Part shown: positions 27,567 through 36,540 of the stretch, one piece after another | How positions within the stretch are numbered: the stretch's first letter is position 1 | Layout: each line of letters begins with the position of its first letter | Source of the DNA: Motiliproteus sp036964625 | GTDB lineage: Bacteria > Pseudomonadota > Gammaproteobacteria > Pseudomonadales > Balneatricaceae | DNA: 64,000 nt | Reading direction: 5' to 3' | Assembly (NCBI GenBank): GCA_036964625.1 | Contig: JBALTG010000006.1 | Location: 5,797-69,796 of the forward strand | The notes under the pieces: generated by a model | The model's database searches: none | The model's input: the letters and a program-made list of their open reading frames with translations, nothing else | What the model was told of the DNA's origin: nothing | Made by a program: the position numbers and the translations under genes

Positions 27567-28214
27567 ATGACACAGGTGGATGATTTAACCCGTATCCGAC
27601 GTGAATACCAGTCGGAACCCTTGCTGGAAACGGCGCTGGATCCAAGTCCGGTGACACAGTTTTCGTACTGGTTTAGCGAGTACCAGCAATTAGATCCGGA
27701 CAACGTAACGGCCATGGTGCTTGCGACCGCGTCGACTGGCGGCAGTCCTTCCGCTCGAATTGTGTTGCTTAAACATTACGATGCCGAGGGGTTTTGTTGG
27801 TACAGCGACTACCGTAGTCATAAAGGGCAGGTGTTAGCGTTAAATCCCCAGGCCGAGTTGCTCTTTTACTGGCCCGGGTTGGATCGCCAGATTCGGATCT
27901 CTGGGGAGGTGCAGCGGTTGGATCGGGCGAGCGCCGAGCACTATTTTAGCGAACGCCCTAGAGGCAGTCAGCTGAGTGCAGCAGCGTCCTGTCAAAGTCA
28001 ACGGCTGGTCGATCGCGAACAGCTCGTGCAGCAGGTCGAAGCGGTGGCGCAGCAGTACCGGGAGCAGCCGATCCCTTGTCCCGAACAGTGGGGCGGTTAT
28101 CGGCTCAGGCCGTTGCGCTATGAGTTTTGGCAGGGCCGCGAAAACCGCCTCCATGATCGACTGGTCTACAGTTTGGAAGATGCGGACTGGATCATTTCCC
28201 GGTTGTCGCCCTAG
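27567..28214 (+). CDS. pdxH: Pyridoxamine/pyridoxine 5'-phosphate oxidase
   Basis: This 215-residue FMN oxidase makes pyridoxal 5'-phosphate in the last step of vitamin B6 synthesis and salvage. Family stretches are present: PSARIVLLKHYDAEGFCWYSDYRSHKG for FMN binding, ISGEVQRLDRASAEHYFSERPRGSQLSAAASCQS, and the C-terminal WGGYRLRPLRYEFWQGRENRLHDR. The gene is complete and of normal length, with AGAGGAG before the ATG. Confidence 0.97.
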   Translation: MTQVDDLTRIRREYQSEPLLETALDPSPVTQFSYWFSEYQQLDPDNVTAMVLATASTGGSPSARIVLLKHYDAEGFCWYSDYRSHKGQVLALNPQAELLFYWPGLDRQIRISGEVQRLDRASAEHYFSERPRGSQLSAAASCQSQRLVDREQLVQQVEAVAQQYREQPIPCPEQWGGYRLRPLRYEFWQGRENRLHDRLVYSLEDADWIISRLSP

Positions 28215-28267
28215 AACTGTCGGGCTTGGCCGGTCGGTTTTAAACGGTTCGCAGGCTTGTTGCAGGT

Positions 28268-28636
28268 TTAGCGAGCGGCCTTCACCAGCGCCATTAGCCC
28301 GCCAGCATTATGCAGCGCGCTGTAACCGCTACTCTCGAGCGCCGAATAGGCTTTGCCGGATCGATTGCCGCTTCTGCAATAAAGCACCACGGAGCGGTCT
28401 TTACGGACTTCCAGCTGGGCAAACTGCTGCGCGATCTGCTGGTAGGGGATATGCAGCGCATTAGGCAAGTGCCCCGCTGCATACTCTTCGGTGGTACGTA
28501 CATCGATGATTAGCGCGCCTTGCTCAATCAGGCTCCAGGCCTTCTGTTCTCTGCTCTCGGCCCAGCTTGGCAGAGACAGTGCCAATAACAAGCTGGTGAT
28601 GAGGGTGATAAATGCGGAGCGATTTACAACTGACAT
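28268..28636 (-). CDS. Periplasmic rhodanese-domain protein
   Basis: A 122-residue single-domain rhodanese with an N-terminal signal peptide (MSVVNRSAFITLITSLLLALSLPSWAES). It continues IIDVRTTEEYAAGHLPNALHIPY and an active-site loop LYCRSGNRSGKAYSAL whose cysteine is intact. The export signal places it in the periplasm. It probably transfers sulfane sulfur, but the acceptor is unknown. It converges on pdxH and is followed by mobA on the same strand. Confidence 0.9.
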   Translation of the reverse strand: MSVVNRSAFITLITSLLLALSLPSWAESREQKAWSLIEQGALIIDVRTTEEYAAGHLPNALHIPYQQIAQQFAQLEVRKDRSVVLYCRSGNRSGKAYSALESSGYSALHNAGGLMALVKAAR

Positions 28637-28705
28637 GGTTTAGTCCTTGCTAATGTTAAGCCTCTATTTTGATCCGCGCGTTGGCGCGGGTCAACAGGAA
28701 CCGTA

Positions 28706-29383
28706 TCACCTTTTGGGGCGGGTGTTGAAGCTATCCAGCTGTTCGGGTGAGTTCAGGTTGATAAAGCTGTGCGGTTGATCACTGAAGTCGACGATGGAAG
28801 GCTGGTGCTGTCGCAGCCAGTATCCGAGTTTGCGTCCGCCCTCTTCAAGATAGCGCTGCAGTGAGGGTAGCAGGGAGCGATGTATCAGATTAAACGCCGG
28901 TTGCAGATAGTGGCCGTCATGAGCGATAGCGACCAGGCTGGCGTCGGCCGTAACCGCCTGGACAAGGCGCTCGGCGAGGTCTGTCGGGAGTTGCGGGCTA
29001 TCACAGGGGACCACCAGCAGCCAGGGGGTGGTCAGTTGCTGTAGCCCCTCCACGATGCCAGACAGTGGCCCCTGATAGCCTGCCCGCTGATCGGTCAGTA
29101 CCGGGAAGCCGTAGCGCCGGTATTCGGGTTGGTTGCGGTTGGCGCTGATCATAATAGGGCCTACCTGAGGCTGGACCCGATTAAGGACATGCTCAATTAA
29201 TCGGCTCAATTCAAGATCAAGTAAGCCTTTATCTGCGCCGCCCATGCGCAAGCCCTGGCCACCGGCCAGAATAATAGCGCTAACTTGGGAACGGTCGATC
29301 ACTATAGTGGTTTCATCGGTAGGGTTCTGTAGAGCTGCACTGTAGCGAATGCAGGTTTGGCCAGCAAGTGTTGGCGCAGACAT
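28706..29383 (-). CDS. mobA: Molybdenum cofactor guanylyltransferase (first MobA)
   Basis: MobA attaches GMP to molybdopterin to give the bis-MGD cofactor used by DMSO-reductase-family enzymes such as formate dehydrogenase. The protein has 225 residues: an N-terminal tail of about 33, then AIILAGGQGLRMGGADKGLLDL for GTP binding, FQGPLSG-type YQGPLSGIVEGL and VVPCDSPQLP. It stands alone here. A second mobA lies at 38941-39606 in the tungstate/Moco operon, and the two share the overall plan but differ widely in sequence. Confidence 0.92.
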   Translation of the reverse strand: MSAPTLAGQTCIRYSAALQNPTDETTIVIDRSQVSAIILAGGQGLRMGGADKGLLDLELSRLIEHVLNRVQPQVGPIMISANRNQPEYRRYGFPVLTDQRAGYQGPLSGIVEGLQQLTTPWLLVVPCDSPQLPTDLAERLVQAVTADASLVAIAHDGHYLQPAFNLIHRSLLPSLQRYLEEGGRKLGYWLRQHQPSIVDFSDQPHSFINLNSPEQLDSFNTRPKR

Positions 29384-29516
29384 TTGTAAACGCAGTTAAT
29401 TATCGGTGCGAACAATCGGTGCCGAATAGACTGGGTTATAATGCCTGCTTTAAATTATAAGCGATCTATATTGGGCCCGTGCGGGTCGCAATTAACGGCG
29501 GAATTGGAGGTGTTAG

Positions 29517-30320
29517 ATGGTTTTATGGCTGCTTTTTGCGGGCGATCGGCTGCTGGTGACGGACGCGTTAGACCCGTTTCACTCTCACTGCCCTTATGCC
29601 AACCCATTTCCCCAGCATCTCCGCATAGGTCGGTATCGGGACTGTGATATCCAACTGGCGTGTTTGCCTGCGGACCAGTTAGTGGATGCCAGTCAGTCGT
29701 TCCAGTTGCTGGGGCTACGGCAGCTGTTAATGGGGGCTGATGAAGAGTTGGCGCAGCTGCTGAACCGCTCGGCGCAGCTCAATAGCTGGTTTCGTAATCA
29801 CCGTTACTGCAGTCGCTGCGGTACTCCTGTGGGCCGTTATGAACTGGATTTTGGTGCCCGTTGTGAGGCCTGTGATTATCATCAATACCCTCGTATCTCA
29901 CCCTGTATCATCGTTCTTGTGTCCCGCCAGGGGCTGCAAGGCGAGCAGTGCTTGCTGGCGCATGCCGCGCATTTCGACACCGATAGGTACAGTACTCTGG
30001 CCGGATTTATTGAAGCTGGAGAAACCGCAGAGCAAGCGGTGGCGCGAGAGGTCCGGGAAGAGGTGGGGATCGAGATTAAAAATATTCGATACTGGAAGAG
30101 TCAGCCCTGGCCCTTTCCGCATTCGTTGATGCTAGGTTTTTTTGCCGATTATGCCAGCGGCGAGTTGGTCCCGGACGGCAAGGAGATACTCAAGGCGCAA
30201 TGGTTTGATGCGGATGCGTTGCCACTGCTGCCGCCAAAACTGTCGATTTCACGGGAACTGGTCGATGGTTACATCGCCGGTATCCACCGGACATTGTCGC
30301 GTCCGGTTGAGATTGGCTGA
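29517..30320 (+). CDS. nudC: NADH pyrophosphatase / RNA-decapping Nudix hydrolase NudC
   Basis: A 267-residue Nudix enzyme that hydrolyses NAD(H) and removes NAD caps from RNA. The zinc ribbon has two CxxC pairs (CSRC and CEAC, about residues 99-119). The Nudix box is GFIEAGETAEQAVAREVREEVG, and the NADH-specificity motif SQPWPFPHSLM follows it. Length is standard. The start is the ATG at 29517. Confidence 0.96.
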   Translation: MVLWLLFAGDRLLVTDALDPFHSHCPYANPFPQHLRIGRYRDCDIQLACLPADQLVDASQSFQLLGLRQLLMGADEELAQLLNRSAQLNSWFRNHRYCSRCGTPVGRYELDFGARCEACDYHQYPRISPCIIVLVSRQGLQGEQCLLAHAAHFDTDRYSTLAGFIEAGETAEQAVAREVREEVGIEIKNIRYWKSQPWPFPHSLMLGFFADYASGELVPDGKEILKAQWFDADALPLLPPKLSISRELVDGYIAGIHRTLSRPVEIG

Positions 30321-30435
30321 TTCAGGCTGAGTGTCAGTCAGGTGTGACTGTCAGCCGGGTGGACAGCCTCCTAGACCAGCCGATCTCTCTGTCCTTCGCC
30401 TTGGCGCATCCATGCACAGTTATTAACTCACCGGA

Positions 30436-30795
30436 CTAATGACTGCGTTTAAACAAACTGGTCAGTTTGGTTGCCAGCATAATATCACCCTCGGCACGTA
30501 AACGGCCGCTCATGAAGGCGCTGGTGCCGCCTAGTTCGCCCTCTATGACATCGATGAAGGTCTGGCTGTCCATGATCAGGGTAACATCCGGATCGGGGTG
30601 TTCCAGGTCACTGATAGTACACTGCTGATCTGCGATATTAAGGTTGAAATAACGCGAGTCATCGATCAGAAACTGGAACACCACCGAGAGCCCCTGCGCT
30701 GCATCAGGTTGAAATTTGCTTGGGAGTTTTTGGATCACCTCGGTGACAGTTTTCATAATCGGCTCGACAGGCTTGGGTTCTGAGTAGCCGGTCAT
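30436..30795 (-). CDS. SCP2 sterol-binding-domain protein
   Basis: A 119-residue single SCP2-like domain: FQPDAAQGLSVVFQFLIDD, then DPDVTLIMDSQTFIDVIEGELGGTSAFMSGRLRAEGDIMLATKLTSLF. The pattern 'F-x-G-R-L-R-x-E-G-D' is typical of bacterial SCP2 proteins, which bind lipids or related hydrophobic ligands; many are found near ubiquinone or fatty-acid genes. The start could also be the methionine at residue 14. The ligand is unknown. Confidence 0.85.
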   Translation of the reverse strand: MTGYSEPKPVEPIMKTVTEVIQKLPSKFQPDAAQGLSVVFQFLIDDSRYFNLNIADQQCTISDLEHPDPDVTLIMDSQTFIDVIEGELGGTSAFMSGRLRAEGDIMLATKLTSLFKRSH

Positions 30796-30919
30796 ATTAC
30801 CAGCTTGGTACCGGGGTTGATAACGGTCGGCGGGGTTTAATCGTGCCGACGTAAAAGTCTGTCGGTTGGGCAGGGTTTTGTTACAATCGGCGCTTTACGA
30901 TCAGCTGCGGAGTAGTTAG

Positions 30920-31981
30920 GTGGAGTTTTTGTACGAATATGGCCTGTTTCTGGCCAAGGTGGCGACCTTTGTGGCTGCTGTTTTGTTGGTGATCGGTGCT
31001 GCTGCACAACTCGCTTCGCGCAATAAACACGATGGTGAGGGGTATATTGAGGTTCATCACCTCAATGAGTCGCTGGAAGATATGAGTCATGCGCTCAAAG
31101 ACTACGTGCTTGATAAGGATGTACTGAAACAGCAGCTTAAAGATGAAAAGAAGCAGCATAAAGCAGAAGCAAAATTACTGGCCAAGCAGCGTAAGCGCGG
31201 CGAAGATGTCGAGAAAGAGCATAAAAAGCGGGTGTTTGTGCTCGATTTTGACGGCGATATTTCTGCCTCCGATGTTGAGCCGATGCGCGAAGAGATCACC
31301 ACCATCCTGTCTCTGGCAACGGAGCAGGACGAGGTGGTGCTGCGGCTTGAAAGCGCAGGCGGCATGGTGCACTCCTATGGTTTGGCGGCCTCACAGTTGC
31401 AGCGCATCAGCGATCAGAATATCCCCTTGGTGATCGCGGTAGATCGAGTGGCTGCCAGTGGCGGCTATATGATGGCCTGTATCGCCGATAGATTAATAGC
31501 GGCCCCTTTTGCGGTGCTGGGTTCGATCGGTGTCGTGGCGCAGATCCCCAATTTTAACCGGCTGTTAAAAAAGCACGATATTGATATAGAGATGCTTACC
31601 GCCGGAGAGCACAAGCGTACACTGACCATGTTTGGTGAAAACACCGACAAGGATCGCAAGAAGTTCGTTGAAGATCTTGAGGATACTCATCTCTTGTTCA
31701 AAGAGTTTGTGGCCGAGCATCGGCCGCAGCTCGATATTGAACGGGTAGCAAACGGCGATGTATGGTTCGGCAAGCGTGCGCTCGAGCATCAGTTGATCGA
31801 TGCGATTAGCACCAGCGATGAATATCTTGTCAATGCCTGCGAGGAGGGGGATGTGTATCAGGTCCGCTTCGTACTGAAGAAAACCCTCAGTGAGCGACTG
31901 GGCGGCATGGTCTCCGGATCTTTGGACCGGGTGCTGCTGACTTGGTGGGAACGGGCTCACCGGAGTCGATTTTTCTCCTAA
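30920..31981 (+). CDS. sohB: SohB-type membrane-anchored signal-peptide-peptidase-like protease
   Basis: A 353-residue S49-family serine protease starting with GTG. An N-terminal membrane segment (LAKVATFVAAVLLVIGAAAQLA) is followed by a charged coiled region and then the protease domain, with the nucleophile serine in RVAASGGYMMACIADRL and the lysine likely in GEHKRTLTMFGENT. Length and layout match SohB, which degrades peptides at the inner membrane. Confidence 0.94.
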   Translation: MEFLYEYGLFLAKVATFVAAVLLVIGAAAQLASRNKHDGEGYIEVHHLNESLEDMSHALKDYVLDKDVLKQQLKDEKKQHKAEAKLLAKQRKRGEDVEKEHKKRVFVLDFDGDISASDVEPMREEITTILSLATEQDEVVLRLESAGGMVHSYGLAASQLQRISDQNIPLVIAVDRVAASGGYMMACIADRLIAAPFAVLGSIGVVAQIPNFNRLLKKHDIDIEMLTAGEHKRTLTMFGENTDKDRKKFVEDLEDTHLLFKEFVAEHRPQLDIERVANGDVWFGKRALEHQLIDAISTSDEYLVNACEEGDVYQVRFVLKKTLSERLGGMVSGSLDRVLLTWWERAHRSRFFS

Positions 31982-32118
31982 AGAGCGTCTTCATTCGGGG
32001 CGATTTGATTATACTCAAGAGCAATTAGATCGCAGCTGTCTAAGGGAGCTGATAAATAACGCCCTTAGGCAACGAGCCTCGTCGGCTTATTCGCAGGTTT
32101 GTTTCCAAGGAGTTTGTA

Positions 32119-32961
32119 GTGACCGTAACGAAGCCTACTGTTCAGCGTATTCTCGATACCGCGGTAGAGTTATTTGCTAAAAAAGGGTTTGAACACGCCT
32201 CGGTGCGTGATATTACTCAGGCTGCTGGCGTCAATCTGGCGGCGATTAACTACCATTTCGGATCGCGGGATGCGCTGATTCACGCCGTGGCTGAGCGTTA
32301 TCTGACCCCCCTGTGCCAGGATATGGAGCGCCAGCTCGACGACCACGAAGCTTCCGCCACCGAACTGTCACTGGAAGATCTGCTGGAGCTGATGATCAGC
32401 GCGATGCTCAAAGCGGTTGAACAGGACACACAGGGGGTGTGTCTGTTTATGCGCTTAGTGGGGCAGGCCTATCTGAGTTCTGACGACGCCCTGCGGAGTT
32501 TTCTGGATCGCCGCTATGGCTGCAGTTTCAGACGTTTTATGCGGCAGGTTAGTCTTAGGGTGCCGATGTTAAGTCAGAGCGAATTTTTCTGGCGCTGTCA
32601 TTTCCTGGTCGGTGCTGCGGTGTTGCCGTTAGCGCGCCACGGCCTGTTGAGCGGATATGAGCAGACTCTGCTGGGGCTGCAGGCCTCTGAGGCCGAAGTG
32701 TTCCATCGCCTGGTTGCCTTCCTGGCCGCCGGATTTCGTTCCGAATCAGATCTGGTTACCTATAGTCCCATCTCGGCAGCGATGCACTCACCCTTCTTTT
32801 CTGAAGATGATGCAGAGCCCTCAGCGGATGAATTAGAGCCCTCAGCGGATGAATTAGAGCCCTCAGCGGATGCAGCAAAGCCCTCAGCGGATGAGTCAGA
32901 GCCCTCTGTGGTCGATCTGGTGCCCGCAGCTGCCACTGATACAGAGCCTGAACCGCAATAA
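32119..32961 (+). CDS. psrA: TetR-family regulator, PsrA-like, with a repetitive acidic tail
   Basis: A 280-residue TetR regulator. The N-terminal helix-turn-helix region reads RILDTAVELFAKKGFEHASVRDITQAAGVNLAAINYHFGSRDALI, close to PsrA of pseudomonads, which senses long-chain fatty acids. The ligand domain contains QGVCLFMRLVGQAYLSSDD and EFFWRCHFLVGAA, also PsrA-like. The last 45 residues consist of repeats of EPSADEL, encoded by 21-bp tandem repeats, which the family lacks. The downstream nagZ also lies beside psrA in Pseudomonas. It overlaps the YkuD gene by one base. Confidence 0.88.
   Translation: MTVTKPTVQRILDTAVELFAKKGFEHASVRDITQAAGVNLAAINYHFGSRDALIHAVAERYLTPLCQDMERQLDDHEASATELSLEDLLELMISAMLKAVEQDTQGVCLFMRLVGQAYLSSDDALRSFLDRRYGCSFRRFMRQVSLRVPMLSQSEFFWRCHFLVGAAVLPLARHGLLSGYEQTLLGLQASEAEVFHRLVAFLAAGFRSESDLVTYSPISAAMHSPFFSEDDAEPSADELEPSADELEPSADAAKPSADESEPSVVDLVPAAATDTEPEPQ
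32815..32904 (+). repeat. 21-bp tandem repeats coding the PsrA tail
   Basis: The unit GAGCCCTCAGCGGATGAATT(A) is present twice exactly and then in two to three diverged copies. It adds in-frame EPSADEL heptads to the regulator's C-terminus. Confidence 0.9.
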
Positions 32962-33455
32962 TGAGTTCGGATCCCGGTTGTCGCATTCATATTGCAATTG
33001 GCCTGCAACAGCTCCGGCTGCTCCGGGGTGATCGGGTATTGGCCTGCTTCAGCATCTCCTCTGCCCGCAATGGATTGGGTGAGCGGCGAGACAGCGGTTG
33101 TACCCCCCGGGGCTTGCATCAGATTCGAGCCAAAATCGGAGCCGATTGCGCAGACCATAGTGTCTTTGTCGGACGGCGTCCGAGTGGTGAGATCTACACC
33201 CCTGAGCTGGCCCGCCAGTATCCTGCTCGTGATTGGATTCTCAGTAGAATCCTGTGGTTGAGTGGTTGTGTCCCCGGCTTTAACCGCCTGGGAGATTGTG
33301 ACAGCATGCAACGTTACATCTATATTCATGCCACGCCTGATACCGAACCCATGGGGCAACCACTTTCTCACGGCTGTATCCGGATGCGTAATGATGACAT
33401 GGTCTGGTTGTTTGATCGTGTCAGTCCCGGCACTCCGGTGCAGATTGATCCCTGA
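32961..33455 (+). CDS. Cytoplasmic YkuD-family L,D-transpeptidase-like protein, possibly an L,D-carboxypeptidase
   Basis: A 164-residue YkuD catalytic domain with the complete motif IHATPDTEPMGQPLSHGCIRMRNDDMVWLFD, including the nucleophile cysteine of SHGCIRM. It has no signal peptide, no LysM domain and no membrane segment, so it should stay in the cytoplasm, unlike most L,D-transpeptidases. It sits directly before nagZ, a cytoplasmic muropeptide-recycling enzyme. The signal-less YkuD protein ElsL of Acinetobacter is a cytoplasmic L,D-carboxypeptidase in this pathway, so removal of D-Ala from tetrapeptides is the likely role. The ATG overlaps the regulator's stop codon. Confidence 0.88.
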   Translation: MSSDPGCRIHIAIGLQQLRLLRGDRVLACFSISSARNGLGERRDSGCTPRGLHQIRAKIGADCADHSVFVGRRPSGEIYTPELARQYPARDWILSRILWLSGCVPGFNRLGDCDSMQRYIYIHATPDTEPMGQPLSHGCIRMRNDDMVWLFDRVSPGTPVQIDP

Positions 33456-33532
33456 TTGATCCTCTAGCCCTTATACCCCCCTATGCCCATGATGTGGTTA
33501 ACGAAGATGTCCACACACACTAAGGAGTTTTG

Positions 33533-34615
33533 ATGACTGCTGGCCCGTTGATGCTTGATTTAGAGGGAACCCAGCTCAGTGCTGCGGAGCGATTGCTGCT
33601 GCAGCGCCCAGCAGTGGGCGGGGTGATCCTGTTCAGTCGTAACTACCAATCGCCCGTGCAACTACTCACCCTGACCGATAGTATTCGCCAGCTGCGGCCG
33701 GAGTTGCTGATCGCGGTGGATCATGAAGGGGGACGGGTACAACGGTTCCGTCATGGCTTTACCCGGATTCCGGCGATGGCGAAACTGGGCGAGCTCTGGC
33801 GTAAAGACCCACCGGCTGGTTTAGCGCTGGCCCGTGACTGTGGTTGGTTGTTTGCCTCAGAGTTACTGGCTTACGGCATCGATATCAGCTTTGCACCGGT
33901 GCTTGATCTGGACAGGGGGATCAGCGAGGTGATTGGTGATCGCGGTTTTGGTGCCGACAGTGACGCGGTCGAGCCTCTGGCTACCGCCTTGATGGCGGGG
34001 ATGCACGAAGCGGGTATGGCCACCACCGGCAAGCATTTTCCCGGCCATGGCGGTGTAGGTGCAGATTCTCACCTGGAGATGCCGATCGATCCGCGCGCTA
34101 TGGCACAGATTGAGGCGCAAGACCTGCGCCCGTTCGCACGTTTTTCGCAAAAGTTGCGGTCAGATGATGCACCTGTTACGGATGCTTCGTTAATGGATTC
34201 GCCCTCGATGGATGCACCCTTGATGGATGCAGTGATGCCCGCGCATGTGGTTTATTCGGCCTGTGATCCACAGCCGGCAGGTTTTTCTCACTACTGGCTA
34301 CAGACCATCCTGCGCCAGCAGCTGGGCTTTAATGGCGTGATCTTTAGTGACGACCTGAGTATGGCCGGTGCCGAGATCGCCGGAAGTTATGCCCAGCGGG
34401 CAGCCGCAGCAATGGCGGCGGGCTGCGATATGCTGTTGGTCTGCAACCAGCCCCAGGCCGCGCTTGAGGTGTTGCACTGGCTCGACGCTGAAGGGCTTAC
34501 CGATGCTGCTCGGGTGTCCAGCATGAAGGCGCGGCGGCAGGTTGGGCTTGACGTTTTGCAGCAAAGCAGGCGTTGGCAGCAGGTACGGCAGCAATTAGCT
34601 GCGCTGAGCAATTAA
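33533..34615 (+). CDS. nagZ: Beta-N-acetylhexosaminidase NagZ
   Basis: About 360 residues of the GH3 family. NagZ removes GlcNAc from anhydro-muropeptides in the cytoplasm during wall recycling. Family motifs are present: AVDHEGGRVQRFR, GDRGFGADS, TTGKHFPGHGGVGADSHLEMPID with the catalytic His, and VIFSDDLSMAGAEIAG. AAGGAG precedes the ATG at 33533. An insertion of about 25 residues (around residues 210-235) precedes the conserved DAVMPAHVVYSA stretch and is coded by 15-bp tandem repeats, so it is probably a surface-loop expansion. Confidence 0.95.
   Translation: MTAGPLMLDLEGTQLSAAERLLLQRPAVGGVILFSRNYQSPVQLLTLTDSIRQLRPELLIAVDHEGGRVQRFRHGFTRIPAMAKLGELWRKDPPAGLALARDCGWLFASELLAYGIDISFAPVLDLDRGISEVIGDRGFGADSDAVEPLATALMAGMHEAGMATTGKHFPGHGGVGADSHLEMPIDPRAMAQIEAQDLRPFARFSQKLRSDDAPVTDASLMDSPSMDAPLMDAVMPAHVVYSACDPQPAGFSHYWLQTILRQQLGFNGVIFSDDLSMAGAEIAGSYAQRAAAAMAAGCDMLLVCNQPQAALEVLHWLDAEGLTDAARVSSMKARRQVGLDVLQQSRRWQQVRQQLAALSN
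34181..34225 (+). repeat. 15-bp tandem repeats inside nagZ
   Basis: Three imperfect 15-bp units of the type GATGCaCCCTTgATG encode the peptide rhythm DASLM-DSPSM-DAPLM. A partial fourth unit runs into the conserved DAVMPAH. The repeat keeps the frame open. Confidence 0.8.
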
Positions 34616-34670
34616 ATCGTTAGCGCTGATGTCGTTAATAACATGTCGTTAAGACCGTAAAGGAGTGAAG

Positions 34671-35765
34671 ATGACAATGAAACAGCTTTGGGATCAATTA
34701 GGGCTGCAGAATCCCGAACAGTTTTGGATTGTTGAAGTTTTTACCGTTGTTTTTGTAACCCTGTTGGCCAGCTTTCTACTGGGTCGGCTTTTTAATCGGC
34801 TGGCTAGCAAATTTACACAGACGCGTAATATTTGGGATGACATCCTGTTGCTGGCGTTGCGCAGACCGGCAATCCTGATGGTTTGGGCCCTGGGTGTGAG
34901 TTGGGCCGCGCGGACCATCGATCAACGAACCGAGACCACACTCCTGGCCATCATTGAGCCGGCTCGGGATGTCAGCGTGATCTTGTTGTTAGCCTGGTTT
35001 CTGTTGCGTCTGGTACGGGGTGTCGAGTCGGGTCTGGTGGACCCCGCGCGGGTCAGTAAACCGATGGATGAGACCACCGCCCAGGCTATCAGTAAATTAT
35101 TACGCGCTTCGGTGATTATTACCTCGGTCTTGGTGGTGCTGCAGTCGATGGGTTTCAGCATCTCCGGGGTGCTGGCGTTTGGTGGTATTGGTGGTATCGC
35201 GGTCGGTTTTGCGGCCAAGGATCTGCTGGCCAACTTCTTCGGCGGCCTGATGGTCTATCTCGATCGGCCTTTCGTGGTGGGGGACTGGATCCGCTCGCCC
35301 GATCAAGAGATCGAGGGCACCGTCGAATATATCGGTTGGCGTCAGAGCCGCATTCGCACCTTCGATAAGCGCCCGCTGTATGTGCCTAATGCCACCTTCG
35401 CCAGTATCTCGGTCGAGAACCCGTCGCGGATGACCCATAGGCGCATCTACGAAACCCTGGGGGTGCGTTATGAAGATGCAGCTGCGGTGCAGGGAATTAT
35501 TGATGAGGTACGGGCGATGCTGCAGCAGCATCCCGCGATCGATACCCGCCAGACCCTAATCGTCAACCTCAACGCCTTTGGCGCCAGTTCGCTGGATTTC
35601 TTTGTTTACAGTTTTACCAAGACCACCGACTGGGTCGAGTTTCATGCGATTAAGCAGGATGTGATGCTCAAGATCATGCAGATTATCGCTAACCGGGGGG
35701 CCGAGATAGCGTACCCGACTCAGACGCTGCATCTGGCGGACGCCGCGCAGCTGGCCAGGGTCTGA
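34671..35765 (+). CDS. MscS-family mechanosensitive channel
   Basis: About 364 residues with several N-terminal membrane helices, then the conserved MscS core: LAFGGIGGIAVGFAAKDLLANFFGGLMVYLDRPFVVGDWI, with the pore-lining Gly/Ala-rich helix and the beta domain (EGTVEYIGWRQSRIRTFDKRPLYVPNATF). The C-terminal alpha/beta part is present. The family opens on membrane tension to protect against hypo-osmotic shock. AAGGAG precedes the ATG at 34671. Confidence 0.93.
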   Translation: MTMKQLWDQLGLQNPEQFWIVEVFTVVFVTLLASFLLGRLFNRLASKFTQTRNIWDDILLLALRRPAILMVWALGVSWAARTIDQRTETTLLAIIEPARDVSVILLLAWFLLRLVRGVESGLVDPARVSKPMDETTAQAISKLLRASVIITSVLVVLQSMGFSISGVLAFGGIGGIAVGFAAKDLLANFFGGLMVYLDRPFVVGDWIRSPDQEIEGTVEYIGWRQSRIRTFDKRPLYVPNATFASISVENPSRMTHRRIYETLGVRYEDAAAVQGIIDEVRAMLQQHPAIDTRQTLIVNLNAFGASSLDFFVYSFTKTTDWVEFHAIKQDVMLKIMQIIANRGAEIAYPTQTLHLADAAQLARV

Positions 35766-36086
35766 TCTTTATCGTGAGAGGGACCGCACGGTGGTGGCGG
35801 TAGGGGCTGTCGCCGTGCTCAGGCGTTTAGACCGCGGTAGCTGTCTGGTGTCGGTTTAAGCACCTACTGTAGGCGAGTAACAAAGAGCCCTACTCGGAAT
35901 TAAAGCCACATACTAAGTAATAATGTTGTATCGCTCAGAGCGACAGATTCACTTGCTACGCGCCCATAGCCCGACTAAAGGAGCCGTCACTCAGGTGACG
36001 TCGATTCGAGCGCGAGCCAGCGGCAAGAAGCGACACAAATCGGCCACTGAGTGTCTTGGCTGGCAAAAGGCTAGACCCCTCTGCAT

Positions 36087-36362
36087 CTAACCCAGAGCCC
36101 CCCCCCTATCTGGAGTATAGGTGGGACTGGCTGCCGTTGGATCGGATAGCGGAGCAAAACTGTCAATGGGTTGGGCGATCATTTTCCAGTTATAACGCAG
36201 ACTCTCACCTTGCGGGTCAGTACTACTACTGCTATCAAGGGTGAACTGGGTGCCCAGAGTGACCAGTTGATCATCACCGGCATTAGCAAGCGGTACCGTT
36301 GGTGACGTTGAATCACTCCCCCCGCTACAACCGGACAGTAGTAATATCAGTACGGTTGTCAC
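36087..36362 (-). pseudogene. Truncated PKD-type lipoprotein gene
   Basis: The reverse strand encodes VTTVLILLLSGCSGGSDSTS, a lipoprotein signal with lipobox LSGC. It continues into AGDDQLVTLGTQFTLDSSSSTDPQGESLRYNWKM and SPTYTPD, the start of a PKD/K-type beta-sandwich domain. The frame then runs through a 9-base G tract (C9 on the plus strand, 36098-36106) and stops, where the domain should continue for 30 more residues. Upstream, the signal peptide lacks a good ATG and abuts the palindromic element at 36380-36540. Both ends therefore look broken. Confidence 0.65.
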
Positions 36363-36379
36363 AAACGCTGCTCTATCTA

Positions 36380-36540
36380 GGAGCCTGACCGAGAATAGAC
36401 TGACCTACTGCGAAACCCGTATTTTGGCCAGATTTGACGCTCATTCTTGGCAAATAGAACCACTATTCTTCGCAAATGAACGACAAATCTGACTCAAAAT
36501 ACAGTTCTCTCGCTACGCTCGCTATTCTCGGTCAGCCTCC
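36380..36540 (-). repeat. Palindromic MITE-like element, divergent copy D
   Basis: A 161-bp element bounded by CTAG on both sides, with terminal inverted repeats GAGCCTGACCGAGAATAG and its near complement. Almost the whole element folds on itself: the inner arms CAGATTTG and CAAATCTG flank the central AATAGaaccaCTATT, which is shared with copies A-C. Its ends differ in sequence from A-C (TGACCGAGAAT instead of TGTCGGACTT), so it is a sister subfamily. Confidence 0.75.
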
